Source: Methanocellales archaeon (lineage in GTDB: Archaea > Halobacteriota > UBA148). Taken from it: 34,253 nucleotides of DNA. Position 1 is the first letter of the stretch. Each line of letters starts with the position of its first letter. Positions 8,478-15,448 of the stretch are shown here, piece by piece. A program made the translations under genes and the position numbers. The stretch spans positions 1-34,253 of the forward strand of contig JASEEV010000018.1 of assembly GCA_030019435.1 (NCBI GenBank), given 5' to 3'. The notes below the pieces were generated by a model, which was not told where the DNA came from, did no database searches, and saw only the letters and a list, made by a program, of their open reading frames with translations.

Positions 8478-8738
8478 ATGGTGGGTACGACAGTCCCAGT
8501 GAGGTTTGTGAAAAAGGACATTGAGTCCATAGACCATTTCATAGAAGAAGGATTTTTCACGACAAAATCTGACCTAATTAGAACGTCTGTCAGGCATTAC
8601 ATTCGCGAACTCGCGTATGAGGAACTCATGAAGAAAGCATCTAACAGACCATTAACGAAAGAGGATGTTGACAGAGTAAATCGGAGAATCAAAGAGATCA
8701 GAAGGGAACTCTGGGAAAAAGGAAAATATGGCTATTAA
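8478..8738 (+). CDS. vapB: RHH antitoxin, VapB-like
   Basis: From ATG 8478 the product has 86 residues. Residues 4-50 fit a ribbon-helix-helix domain (strand VPVRFVKKD, then IESIDHFIEEG and SDLIRTSVRHYI), followed by a charged helical tail that would wrap the toxin. In-frame TTG (8463) and GTG (8469) starts exist, but GGTGATC upstream of ATG 8478 looks like a ribosome site and the same arrangement recurs in the next module. The 3' end overlaps the PIN gene by 11 bp, typical of VapBC pairs. It likely neutralises the PIN toxin and represses its own promoter. Confidence 0.75.
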   Translation: MVGTTVPVRFVKKDIESIDHFIEEGFFTTKSDLIRTSVRHYIRELAYEELMKKASNRPLTKEDVDRVNRRIKEIRRELWEKGKYGY

Positions 8739-9177
8739 GACGTATCTGGATACCAACGTTTTTTTCATCGGATTAACAAACATGCAGACAAATTCTAACC
8801 TGATTTTAGAGAATATAGATCTGATCGATCTGATACTGTGCCAATACCTCATTGATGAGTGTCTTGAGGTTTCCCGAAGAGAAAAGGGGAAAGAGTGGGC
8901 AGCTCTGGCAAGAGATTTTATGGTGAATCTCGACTACACGTTTATTGAAGACGAAAAACTCGCGTCTTTAGAGGATAGATATAGAAATTATGTCGATGAC
9001 GAGGATGACCTGCCACACATTTGTGCTTATTTTGCTTCAGGTGCAGAACGTTTCGTCACAACAAATCGAAGGCTCACTAAGATGAAAGTTAAGGAATTCG
9101 TGAATTTCGCTTCACCAAAAGAATTCGCTGAAAATGTTTTGGGAATGAAAAGTTTAGATACCCAAGATGGAATTTAA
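8728..9177 (+). CDS. vapC: PIN-domain ribonuclease toxin, VapC-like
   Basis: 149 residues, PIN domain throughout. Acidic residues expected for metal-dependent RNase activity are visible: D8 in YLDTNVF, E44 in DECLEV, D93/D94 in DEDDLPHICAY, and the late TTNRR motif (residues 111-115), where the fourth acidic position appears as Asn. It overlaps its antitoxin gene. Family knowledge says such proteins cleave RNA, often tRNA or rRNA; the target here is unknown. Confidence 0.8.
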   Translation: MAIKTYLDTNVFFIGLTNMQTNSNLILENIDLIDLILCQYLIDECLEVSRREKGKEWAALARDFMVNLDYTFIEDEKLASLEDRYRNYVDDEDDLPHICAYFASGAERFVTTNRRLTKMKVKEFVNFASPKEFAENVLGMKSLDTQDGI

Positions 9178-9209
9178 CAGTACTGTCAGGTAAAAGAATG
9201 ATGAAAAGA

Positions 9210-9249
9210 TTTATAAGACTACAATAGAATACTTTGTATTGTGATCAGA
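9210..9249 (+). promoter_or_regulatory. Promoter and ribosome site of the second toxin-antitoxin module
   Basis: TATA element TTTATAAG (9210-9217), then the inverted repeat AATAC-ttt-GTATT as a candidate operator, then GTGATC before the ATG at 9250. The 40-bp TATA-to-ATG geometry and the GTGATCRGAATGG context match the first module, suggesting duplication or a shared design. Confidence 0.5.
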
Positions 9250-9543
9250 ATGGGGGTTACGACAGTAAGATTGGATGACAGCCTTATAGATGAGTTGGAC
9301 TCGTTTGCAAAAAAGGAGCACGTCGATAGGAGCACTGTCCTCAAAAAAGCATTAGAGATAGGGTTAAAGGAAATAAGGCTAGAGGACGCCTTAAAAGCGT
9401 ACCAGAAAGGAAAAATAAGTGCCTGGAAGGCAGCTGAATTAGCTGAAATCTCTCTCTGGGAATTTTTGGAAATCCTCAAGGAAAGAGACATTGGGTTCAG
9501 GACAGCAGAACACGAACTAGAGGAAATGCTTGGGGAAGTATAG
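9250..9543 (+). CDS. UPF0175 family antitoxin
   Basis: 97 residues from ATG 9250 (a GTG at 9241 is also in frame). The N-terminal half is RHH-like (TTVRLDDSLIDELDSFAK). The second half has the UPF0175 signature: KISAWKAAELAEISLWEF, then LEILKERDIGF. UPF0175 proteins pair with DUF3368 PIN-like toxins, exactly as here: the next gene starts immediately after this stop codon. Likely antitoxin and autorepressor. Confidence 0.78.
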   Translation: MGVTTVRLDDSLIDELDSFAKKEHVDRSTVLKKALEIGLKEIRLEDALKAYQKGKISAWKAAELAEISLWEFLEILKERDIGFRTAEHELEEMLGEV

Positions 9544-10062
9544 ATGAAGGCAGTAATCAACGCCTCCCCCTTGATTTTCTTAGCCAAATTGGGAAAATTG
9601 AATCTCCTTTCAGAATTGTTTGAAGAGATCTTCGTCCCAGAGGAGGTTTTAAACGAGGTTTTGAAGGGCTCAGAAGAGGGATTTAAAGATGCTTTATCGG
9701 TAAAAACCCAAATCGAGAGACACAAAATCAAAAAAGTAGAAGCTACCCTTAAAGATGAGTTAAAAATCCTAGGTCTCCATGTAGGAGAGCTGGCAGTTTT
9801 ATCATATGCTAGAGAGAACTACATAGAGAACATCATCGTAGATGATTATTCAGCGATAAAAGCTGCGAAATATTTTGGGCTACGCCCAATCAGCACTCCT
9901 TTCATTTTGTTAAAAGCTCTTAAAGATAAGAACATCTCCTATGTTGACTTCAAAGATTCTCTTGATGAATTGATAGAGCAGAAGTACCGGATATCCCCGG
10001 GACTCTATACAAAGATTCTGGAAAAAGCAAAGGACGTATCTCAAAGATATTCCCAACGGTGA
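9544..10062 (+). CDS. DUF3368 PIN-like toxin
   Basis: 172 residues. It opens VINASPLIFLAKLGKLNLL, the hallmark of DUF3368; the first acidic position is Asn (N6), common in this family. GELAVLSYA and IIVDDYSAIKAAKYFGL supply the mid-domain acidic and helical motifs, and STPFILLKA the final strand and helix. It begins with no gap after the UPF0175 antitoxin. Probable RNase toxin of a type II system; substrate unknown. Confidence 0.8.
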   Translation: MKAVINASPLIFLAKLGKLNLLSELFEEIFVPEEVLNEVLKGSEEGFKDALSVKTQIERHKIKKVEATLKDELKILGLHVGELAVLSYARENYIENIIVDDYSAIKAAKYFGLRPISTPFILLKALKDKNISYVDFKDSLDELIEQKYRISPGLYTKILEKAKDVSQRYSQR

Positions 10063-10090
10063 TCTTTTCATGAACTTCGTAGCGTGAAGT

Positions 10091-10495
10091 TTATCTCACC
10101 ACCGTCACCGGACAGTGGGCATTGCGGATAACTGCATCGGCGACGCTCCCCAGCGTGATCCTCTTCAGACCAGTCAGTCCCTTGGACCCCATGATTATCA
10201 TATCGTAGTTTCCTTCCTCTGCTTCGCGAATGATCGTCACGTACACATCTGGGTCGGCGATCATCTTGGTATCGCACTCGACGCCGAGCTCTTTTGCCAT
10301 ATTCTTGATTCTCGCGAGCGTTCTCTCACTTTCCTCCTCATGTCTTCTTTCGACCGGAGGCTCCACTGGGATGACGTTGAGTGCCGTGACGCTGACGCCA
10401 AAGACGCCATAGTCCTTGGCAAATTGTAAGGCAAATCTGGCGGCTTTTTCAGCCTCACGCGAGCCGTCAACAGCCACTAAGAATCTGTTTATCAT
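10091..10495 (-). CDS. Universal stress protein, UspA family, ATP-binding type
   Basis: 134 residues, a single Usp domain. The start FLVAVDGSREAEKAA carries the conserved VDGS, and the C-terminal ATP motif G-x2-G-x9-G-S is complete (GSKG, nine residues, GS), so it should bind nucleotide. The ribosome site AGGTGAG precedes ATG 10495; an AT-rich TATA candidate (about 10527-10538) lies between the gene and the tRNA-Trp 3' end, implying its own promoter. Cytoplasmic stress or regulatory role by family. Confidence 0.88.
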   Translation of the reverse strand: MINRFLVAVDGSREAEKAARFALQFAKDYGVFGVSVTALNVIPVEPPVERRHEEESERTLARIKNMAKELGVECDTKMIADPDVYVTIIREAEEGNYDMIIMGSKGLTGLKRITLGSVADAVIRNAHCPVTVVR

Positions 10496-10547
10496 TCATC
10501 TCACCTTTTGTTTTCAATTTTTCCAAATTATTTAAACTTATCGTGGA

Positions 10548-10658
10548 TGGGGCTGGTAGGATTTGAACCCACGATCGGCGGGTATCTCCCTTTTGATCAA
10601 CCTTTTGGGAAAAGGTTGGTCTGGAGCCCGCTGCTCTACCAGACTAAGCCACAGCCCC
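10548..10658 (-). tRNA. tRNA-Trp (CCA) with 37-nt intron
   Basis: On the minus strand the acceptor GGGGCUG pairs with CAGCCCC, followed by discriminator A. D arm GCUU/GAGC, anticodon stem GCGGG/CCCGC, T arm GUGGG-UUCAAAU-CCUAC. The anticodon is CCA in loop CUCCAG/A, with a 37-nt intron between positions 37 and 38. The anticodon side CUCC can pair with intron GGAG next to an AU^A bulge, as in an archaeal bulge-helix-bulge splice site. Without the intron the tRNA is 74 nt. The CCA end is not encoded. The intron is too short for the box C/D RNA found in many euryarchaeal tRNA-Trp introns. Confidence 0.92.
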
Positions 10659-10662
10659 GCCA

Positions 10663-10698
10663 AGGAGAAACTGCGTTTGCGAGGAGAAACTACGTTTC
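10663..10698 (-). repeat. 36-bp repeat, copy 1, abutting the 5' end of tRNA-Trp
   Basis: Identical over 36 bp to 11228-11263. Here it lies 5 bp upstream (in transcription sense) of the tRNA-Trp 5' end. It contains two hairpin-forming blocks, GAAAC-TGC-GTTT and GAAAC-TAC-GTTTC. Confidence 0.9.
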
Positions 10699-10881
10699 TC
10701 CTTCGAATCTCTTCCTTTCCAAGGGACTTCGTCCCCTTGACCCCCTACGGGTTTCAAAAGGGGCATGCCCCTTTGGTTTCCCTTGACCCTTTTTCTTGGG
10801 GTTTCGAAAGGACAGAAACCTTTAGGTTTCTGGGCCCAGGAAATCTTCGATTTCCGTGGGGCAGAGCCCTTCGGCTTCGGA
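10699..10881. repeat. Spacer of short palindromic hairpins between tRNA-Trp and tRNA-Gln
   Basis: No gene is convincing here. The stretch is a series of short hairpins: gggac-ttc-gtccc (10723-10735), the 18-bp palindrome at 10757-10774 centred on gcatgc, cagaaacc-ttta-ggtttctg (10813-10832), tgggccca (10831-10838) and ggaaatc-ttc-gatttcc (10839-10855). The last three lie inside a 50-bp block that recurs in the tRNA-Gln intron. Confidence 0.75.
10810..10859. repeat. 50-bp repeat, copy 1 (intergenic)
   Basis: Identical over 50 bp to 11023-11072. Contains an 8-bp-stem hairpin, the palindrome tgggccca and a 7-bp-stem TTC-triloop hairpin. This copy is between two tRNA genes; the other is inside a tRNA intron. 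Confidence 0.9.
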
Positions 10882-11126
10882 TAGTCCCGGGCGGATTCGA
10901 ACCGTCGTCGCAGGCTATCTTCATCAAAGAGAAACTACGTTTCTCTCCAACTTTTTGAGGAAAAAAGTTGACTCTCTTCCTCCAAAGGGGCTTCGCCCCT
11001 TTTGAAACCCCAGGGTTCAAAGGGACAGAAACCTTTAGGTTTCTGGGCCCAGGAAATCTTCGATTTCCGTGGATGGAATCCCTTGACTCCAAAGGCCTGC
11101 AGGATTGACCACTACCCTACGGGACT
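10882..11126 (-). tRNA. tRNA-Gln (UUG) with a 172-nt intron
   Basis: Acceptor AGUCCCG pairs with CGGGACU plus discriminator A. D arm begins GGGUAGUGGUC. Anticodon stem CAGGC/GCCUG encloses loop CUUUGG/A with anticodon UUG. T arm GACGG-UUCGAAU-CCGCC has one A-C mismatch. Exons total 73 nt; 172 nt interrupt between positions 37 and 38. Bulge-helix-bulge: exon CUUU pairs with intron GAAG, bulges GG^A and AU^A, and intron GUCAA pairs with UUGAU. The intron is large for archaea and holds hairpins also found between the neighbouring tRNAs: one copy of a 50-bp repeat, aaaggggc-ttc-gccccttt (10984-11002) and gagaaac-tac-gtttctc (10929-10945). Confidence 0.88.
11023..11072. repeat. 50-bp repeat, copy 2 (inside the tRNA-Gln intron)
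   Basis: Second identical copy of the block at 10810-10859. It lies wholly within the predicted intron, so in the precursor it would be transcribed and then removed by splicing. Confidence 0.9.
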
Positions 11127-11151
11127 ATCAGCAAACTTTTTAAAGTTTACA

Positions 11152-11225
11152 TGGGCCCGATGCGATTCGAACGCATGATCTTCGCCGTGTAAAGGCGATG
11201 TCATAACCAACTAGACCACGGGCCC
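11152..11225 (-). tRNA. tRNA-Val (UAC)
   Basis: Intron-less 74-nt tRNA. Acceptor GGGCCCG/CGGGCCC with discriminator A, D arm GUC...GAC, anticodon stem UCGCC/GGCGA around loop UUUACAC (anticodon UAC), T arm AUGCG-UUCGAAU-CGCAU. It leads the minus-strand tRNA cluster; tRNA-Gln follows after 25 bp that contain an AAACTTTT/AAAAGTTT-like hairpin. Confidence 0.95.
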
Positions 11226-11227
11226 CG

Positions 11228-11263
11228 AGGAGAAACTGCGTTTGCGAGGAGAAACTACGTTTC
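11228..11263 (-). repeat. 36-bp repeat, copy 2, abutting the 5' end of tRNA-Val
   Basis: Identical to 10663-10698 and placed 3 bp upstream of tRNA-Val in transcription sense. The same leader in front of two different tRNAs suggests a processing or promoter-associated element, or a mobile hairpin that targets tRNA 5' flanks. Confidence 0.9.
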
Positions 11264-11537
11264 GCTTACTTTGTAAGCTCACTTCGATTTCCATGTCTAC
11301 CGAAATCTCAGTTCTCTTTCGAACCTCATCCTTTTTGGATAAAAACCTTTTCCTTTCAACCGTAATTTCTCTTTTTCGTCAACGTTTTTCTCTTTTTGTA
11401 AGAGAAAAAGGTTGCCCCTTGACCCTTTTCCTTTATAGTATCGTTAGTACCATATTAAGTCTATCGCAAGGCTTAACTAACCGTTCCTTCTATATGCTAA
11501 TAAGGAACATAACCACTTCGGAGGTTTTCGCCAAGAA
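11264..11537. other. Intergenic region between tRNA-Val and aIF1: hairpins and two promoter candidates
   Basis: No gene seen. It holds gcttac-ttt-gtaagc (11264-11278) and a 10-bp-stem hairpin tttttctctt/aagagaaaaa (11385-11409). TACTATAAAG read on the minus strand (11431-11440) is a TATA candidate for the tRNA cluster, which would give a long hairpin-rich leader of roughly 180 nt. TTCTATATGC near 11487 is a TATA candidate for aIF1. Confidence 0.45.
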
Positions 11538-11846
11538 ATGAGTTCAGAAATGTGTGCTGTTTGCGGCTTGCCGAGCGAACTTTGTATCTGCGAGGAAGTG
11601 GCAAAAGAGCAACAGAGAATAGCGATAAAGGTGAACACGCGCAGGTATGGAAAGGAGGTCACAATCGTCGAGGGACTCGATCCCCATGACATTGACATCG
11701 AGGAACTTTCCAGTCATTTGAAGTCAAAGCTTGCATGCGGTGGAACGACCAAACAAGGGCAAATAGAGCTCCAGGGGAATCACAAAGATAAGGTAAGAGA
11801 GATACTCATAGAAAGAGGTTTCACCGCTGAACAGATAAAGTCATGA
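11538..11846 (+). CDS. Archaeal translation initiation factor aIF1 (SUI1 family)
   Basis: 102 residues. N-terminal zinc-knuckle-like cysteines CAVC and CIC (C6, C9, C16, C18), then the SUI1 beta-alpha fold: [42 protein letters not shown], and a C-terminal [12 protein letters not shown] helix. Family role: binds the small ribosomal subunit near the P site and enforces start-codon fidelity. CGGAGG at 11520 lies 12-13 bases before ATG 11538; the in-frame ATG at 11550 is less likely because it would cut into the region before C6. Confidence 0.93.
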   Translation: MSSEMCAVCGLPSELCICEEVAKEQQRIAIKVNTRRYGKEVTIVEGLDPHDIDIEELSSHLKSKLACGGTTKQGQIELQGNHKDKVREILIERGFTAEQIKS

Positions 11847-12608
11847 TCAGGATGGTTCGTTGATTACCGTTCTAAAATCTCCTGCTACAGTGACGATCGA
11901 ATACTCTTCCTCTTGCCTTATATTATACACCAATCCACGTGATGGAGCAGTTTCAGCAAGTTGCGTCAAGTTGGTAGCCTTCGTCTCAGATGGATTTTGA
12001 TATATCGCAGTTCGCTGGTACTTTCCATCCTCTAGTCTATGGATGCCCAGGTAAAAAACCTCTGCAAAGTCCTCTATGCTAACTCTTTCAAACTCAACTG
12101 GCTCACGCACTTTTTCCAAAATCTTGAGCTCATCACGCGCTGGTGTTGCATCGCCTTCTATAATGCCGATAACTCTTTTTACGTTTCCAGTCGGGCCATA
12201 GATGATCGGATCGGTCAACACGTTGCCCATCCCTCCCTCTCTTACCAGTATATCATAACCTTGATGATCAATAGTGGTGACATACCTAAAACGGGGCCTA
12301 GTGGCAGTTTGATGGAATTCCACCCATGTTCCATCCTCAAACACTATGGTGCACATTCTAGTGATCTCTGCATTATATAACTCATACGATTGAACTGCAC
12401 CAGCCCGAGTCAACAACTCACCTAACGGTGTGCCACGCATTTCTTGAACATCGAGATACAATGCAAACGTGACACCAGATGGAGTCAGGTTCAGTGCATC
12501 ACTGATCGAGTTGAGTTTGCCTTGTTCTTCGTTGGGCGCTATGAAGAATGCAATGGTGGATACTACCATCATTGCCACTATAAACATTACAAAGATCTTC
12601 TTTTTCAT
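11847..12608 (-). CDS. Secreted or membrane-anchored protein of unknown function, co-operonic with pheA
   Basis: 253 residues. MKKKIFVMFIVAMMVVSTIAFFI is a signal peptide or N-terminal anchor. The remainder is a soluble alpha/beta region with no motif I recognise; repeated phrases include VTTIDHQGYDILVREGG and YNIRQEEEYSIVTVAGDF. It starts 2 bp after the pheA stop, so it is in the same transcript, although an exported protein has no obvious role in phenylalanine synthesis. Confidence 0.7.
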   Translation of the reverse strand: MKKKIFVMFIVAMMVVSTIAFFIAPNEEQGKLNSISDALNLTPSGVTFALYLDVQEMRGTPLGELLTRAGAVQSYELYNAEITRMCTIVFEDGTWVEFHQTATRPRFRYVTTIDHQGYDILVREGGMGNVLTDPIIYGPTGNVKRVIGIIEGDATPARDELKILEKVREPVEFERVSIEDFAEVFYLGIHRLEDGKYQRTAIYQNPSETKATNLTQLAETAPSRGLVYNIRQEEEYSIVTVAGDFRTVINEPS

Positions 12609-12610
12609 GT

Positions 12611-13417
12611 CTACTCAGCTTTTGGATATGAACCCAATATTCTCAGCATCCCTGCCTTTTTTTCCACCATGCGCAACGCCTCTTGGACTTTTTCATCTAT
12701 GACATGCCCCTCCAGGTCAATATAGAACAAATAATCGCCCAATGCTTTCTTCGTTGGTCTGGACTCGATCTTTGTCAGATTGATGTTTCTGGATGCAAAC
12801 TCGCCCAATATCTCATAGAGCGCTCCAGGCCGGTCTTTTCGCAGATACACGACTACAGAAGTTTTGTCCTTAGAGGTTGGCTCTGGAGCTGTTTTTCCGA
12901 GTACGATGAACCGTGTGTAATTCTCCTTTCGGTCTTGTAAATCTCGCAAGAGTATGTTCAAACCATACTTGACCGCAGACGTCTCTGAGGCGATGGCTGC
13001 CATTTCTTTGGACTCAGATGCCCGTTTGGCAGCCCATGCAGTGCTCATCGTCTCCACAATTTCAATTTCTCCAAAGCGATTTTTGATGGAATGCCTGCAC
13101 TGCGCCAATGCCTGTGGATGTGAAAGGATGGTTCTGATCTCTGAGATTTTTCCCTTTGCCAACAAGCAGTGCCGAATGGGGATGATGATCTCTCCAACTA
13201 TTCTGGTGTCATATTTGAGCAGGGCATCAAGCGTCATACCCACCGATCCTTCGAGCGAGTTTTCTATGGGGATTATTCCATAGTCCACATCATCATCGAT
13301 TACAGCCCTTACAACATCGGAAACATCCTCAAAATATCGTGGCTCCGCCGTAGAGTCCCACTCGTTTGCAGCTTTTTCTGAAAACGTTCCCTCCGGTCCC
13401 AGTAGTCCAACGATCAT
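12611..13417 (-). CDS. pheA: Prephenate dehydratase with ACT domain
   Basis: 268 residues, the usual length of a monofunctional enzyme. The catalytic domain opens GLLGPEGTFSEKAA, has PIENSLEGSVGMTLD and the NYTRFIVLG loop containing the catalytic Thr-Arg-Phe. A C-terminal ACT domain (from about residue 185) includes KIESRPTKKALGDYLFYIDLEGH, the Phe feedback site. It converts prephenate to phenylpyruvate. No chorismate mutase is fused; aroQ is separate at 28976. TTTATATTTTC on the minus strand (about 13435-13445) puts transcription start close to the ATG, so the mRNA is probably leaderless. Divergent from trpE. Confidence 0.95.
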   Translation of the reverse strand: MIVGLLGPEGTFSEKAANEWDSTAEPRYFEDVSDVVRAVIDDDVDYGIIPIENSLEGSVGMTLDALLKYDTRIVGEIIIPIRHCLLAKGKISEIRTILSHPQALAQCRHSIKNRFGEIEIVETMSTAWAAKRASESKEMAAIASETSAVKYGLNILLRDLQDRKENYTRFIVLGKTAPEPTSKDKTSVVVYLRKDRPGALYEILGEFASRNINLTKIESRPTKKALGDYLFYIDLEGHVIDEKVQEALRMVEKKAGMLRILGSYPKAE

Positions 13418-13466
13418 GATTGTTTTTATGATATGAAAATATAAATAAATGTTTGAACGTTAGTAA

Positions 13467-13497
13467 TGTACATATTTGTACACAAAAGTATTATATA
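13467..13497 (+). promoter_or_regulatory. trp promoter with two TGTACA (TRP box) operators
   Basis: TGTACA occurs at 13467-13472 and 13477-13482, exactly 10 bp apart, one helical turn. The TATA box ATTATATAG follows at about 13490. TGTACA is the TRP-box recognised by TrpY in Methanothermobacter, where it controls trpE. Placement on the upstream edge of the TATA/BRE suggests tryptophan-responsive repression of the operon. No trpY gene is in this window. The divergent pheA promoter is 25-30 bp away and could be affected. Confidence 0.7.
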
Positions 13498-13527
13498 GTA
13501 CCTTGAAGATTATTTGTGAGATCTTAC

Positions 13528-14886
13528 ATGGACTTAGAGGAAAAGGTATTGACAAACAGCATTAGGCGCGTAGACGTCCCTTTCGAGCCCTTAAAAGTTT
13601 ACTCCATGATAAAGGAGCGTTCAAGCAAGAGCTTCCTTTTAGAGTCCGTTGAAGGGGGAGCGAGAACTGCGAGGTACTCTTTCGTCGGCTTCGATCCTAT
13701 CTTTGAATTTAGATCAAAGGGCAAAACAGTGGAGATCAACGGCGAGAGTTTCAAAGTGGAGAACCCATACAGAGAACTCGAGAGGGTTTTCAAGTGCTTT
13801 AGATGCGGAAGGGTGGGGATATTTCCTTTTTCCGGGGGATTGGTCGGCTTTCTCTCATACGATGTTGTGAGGTTTTTTGAAAAAATTCCCGATTTGCTTG
13901 GAGATGATCTAAAATTCCCGGACGCACATTTTATCATCCCCGCTCATATCTTGTGTTTTGATAACGTCAAAAAGGAGACGGTCCTCATTTCCTATGCTAG
14001 GGAGAAGGAAAAGATCGAACAAATGGTTAAAAAAGAGGTTGGTATAGAGAGATTCTCCCTATCTTCTACTAAGAGCAATATGAGCAGAGAGGAGTTTGAA
14101 AATGGTGTGATAAAGGCGAAGGAGTACATCAGGGAGGGAGAGATATTCCAGGTCGTCATTTCAAGAAGATTGACGGGAAAGTATGAGGGAGATCCCCTAC
14201 AATTCTATAAGATTCTGCGTGAAATTAATCCATCTCCATACATGTTCTATCTGGATTTCGGCAAGACTAAGGTTGCTGGATCCTCACCAGAGATGTTGGT
14301 CAGGCTTAGAGACGAAGAGCTAACGCTCAGACCCTTAGCCGGCACGAGACCAAGAGGCATAAATGCGGAGGAGGACGAAAAATTGAAATTGAACATGTTA
14401 TTGGACGCAAAAGAAAGAGCAGAACATATAATGCTGGTCGACTTGGGAAGAAATGATCTTGGGAGAGTTGCTGAGTATGGAAGCGTGAAAGTCGATGAGC
14501 TCTGTAGCGTGGAGAAATACTCACATGTCCAACACATCGTTTCAAACATCACCGCTAAGCTAAAAAAGGACAAGAACGCCTTTGATGTTCTCTGTGCAAC
14601 CTTCCCAGCAGGAACCGTCTCAGGCGCTCCAAAAATCAGAGCCATGGAGATAATCGAAGAATTGGAGAAGAACAAAAGAGGTCCATATGCCGGCGGCGTA
14701 GGATATTTCGATTTCTCTGGAAATCTGGATTTTGCGATAACGATCAGAACCATGTTTGCGCTGGGAAAGAAAGCACACTTCCAGGCTGGCGCAGGCATCG
14801 TCGCGGACTCAGTTCCAGAGAGGGAGTTTTACGAGACTGAGCACAAGTTGAGAGCTCTAGTAAGATCAGTGGAGGATGATAAATGA
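13528..14886 (+). CDS. trpE: Anthranilate synthase component I
   Basis: 452 residues from ATG 13528; a GTG at 13516 adds four residues and would be nearly leaderless given the TATA at 13490. The N-terminal domain has FLLESVEGG (LLES at residues 37-40), the Trp feedback-binding motif, so the enzyme is probably end-product inhibited. The chorismate-binding domain has GTRPRG, LVDLGRNDLGRV and PAGTVSGAPKIRAME. Forms a complex with TrpG to convert chorismate and glutamine to anthranilate. First gene of trpEGDCFBA; its stop overlaps the trpG start (ATGA). Confidence 0.96.
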   Translation: MDLEEKVLTNSIRRVDVPFEPLKVYSMIKERSSKSFLLESVEGGARTARYSFVGFDPIFEFRSKGKTVEINGESFKVENPYRELERVFKCFRCGRVGIFPFSGGLVGFLSYDVVRFFEKIPDLLGDDLKFPDAHFIIPAHILCFDNVKKETVLISYAREKEKIEQMVKKEVGIERFSLSSTKSNMSREEFENGVIKAKEYIREGEIFQVVISRRLTGKYEGDPLQFYKILREINPSPYMFYLDFGKTKVAGSSPEMLVRLRDEELTLRPLAGTRPRGINAEEDEKLKLNMLLDAKERAEHIMLVDLGRNDLGRVAEYGSVKVDELCSVEKYSHVQHIVSNITAKLKKDKNAFDVLCATFPAGTVSGAPKIRAMEIIEELEKNKRGPYAGGVGYFDFSGNLDFAITIRTMFALGKKAHFQAGAGIVADSVPEREFYETEHKLRALVRSVEDDK

Positions 14887-15446
14887 AAGTCCTTGTAATT
14901 GACAACTACGACTCCTTCGTCTATAACCTAGTGCAATACATCGGAGAACTTGGCGCAAACATCGCCGTCATGAGGAATGATGTGGCTATGGGAAAAGCAG
15001 AAAAAATCAACCCAGACAAGATCGTGATCTCTCCCGGCCCTGGAAGGCCAGAAAACTCTGGCGTTTCTCTGCAACTCATCAAAAAACTGGGAGAAGAGAC
15101 TCCCATCCTCGGCGTCTGCCTCGGCCATCAAGCCATCGGGTACGTTTTTGGGGCGAAGATAGCACATGCTAAGAGAATAATGCATGGGAAGACATCTAGG
15201 ATCTATCACGATGGTGATGGGATTTTTAAAAACGTCAAAAATCCGATCTATGCTACGAGATATCATTCCTTGATTCTTGCCCAAGAGGACTTTCCAAACT
15301 GCCTAAAAATCACCGCCAAGACGAACCGAGATGAGATCATGGGCATTCGCCACAAACATCATCCAATTGAAGGCGCTCAATTTCATCCAGAGTCGATTTT
15401 AACCGAGGATGGCAGAAAAATCATCAGAAACTTCTTGGAGATGTGA
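14883..15446 (+). CDS. trpG: Anthranilate synthase component II, glutamine amidotransferase
   Basis: 187 residues, class I glutamine amidotransferase. Oxyanion motif PGPGRP (51-56), nucleophile C79 in GVCLGHQ, catalytic H168 and E170 in FHPES. It delivers ammonia from glutamine to TrpE. The start overlaps trpE by four bases (ATGA). It could also serve aminodeoxychorismate synthesis, as in some organisms, but the context makes TrpE the partner. Confidence 0.95.
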   Translation: MKVLVIDNYDSFVYNLVQYIGELGANIAVMRNDVAMGKAEKINPDKIVISPGPGRPENSGVSLQLIKKLGEETPILGVCLGHQAIGYVFGAKIAHAKRIMHGKTSRIYHDGDGIFKNVKNPIYATRYHSLILAQEDFPNCLKITAKTNRDEIMGIRHKHHPIEGAQFHPESILTEDGRKIIRNFLEM

Positions 15447-15448
15447 AC

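Noticed and set aside
10508-11092. Frames of 90-130 codons on both strands across the tRNA cluster
   Set aside because: They run through two tRNA genes and hairpin repeats; the repeated peptide phrases come from the DNA repeats.
10663-11263. Possible CRISPR array from repeated 36-bp and 50-bp units
   Set aside because: Only two copies of each, irregular spacing, and tRNA genes lie between them; no cas genes nearby.
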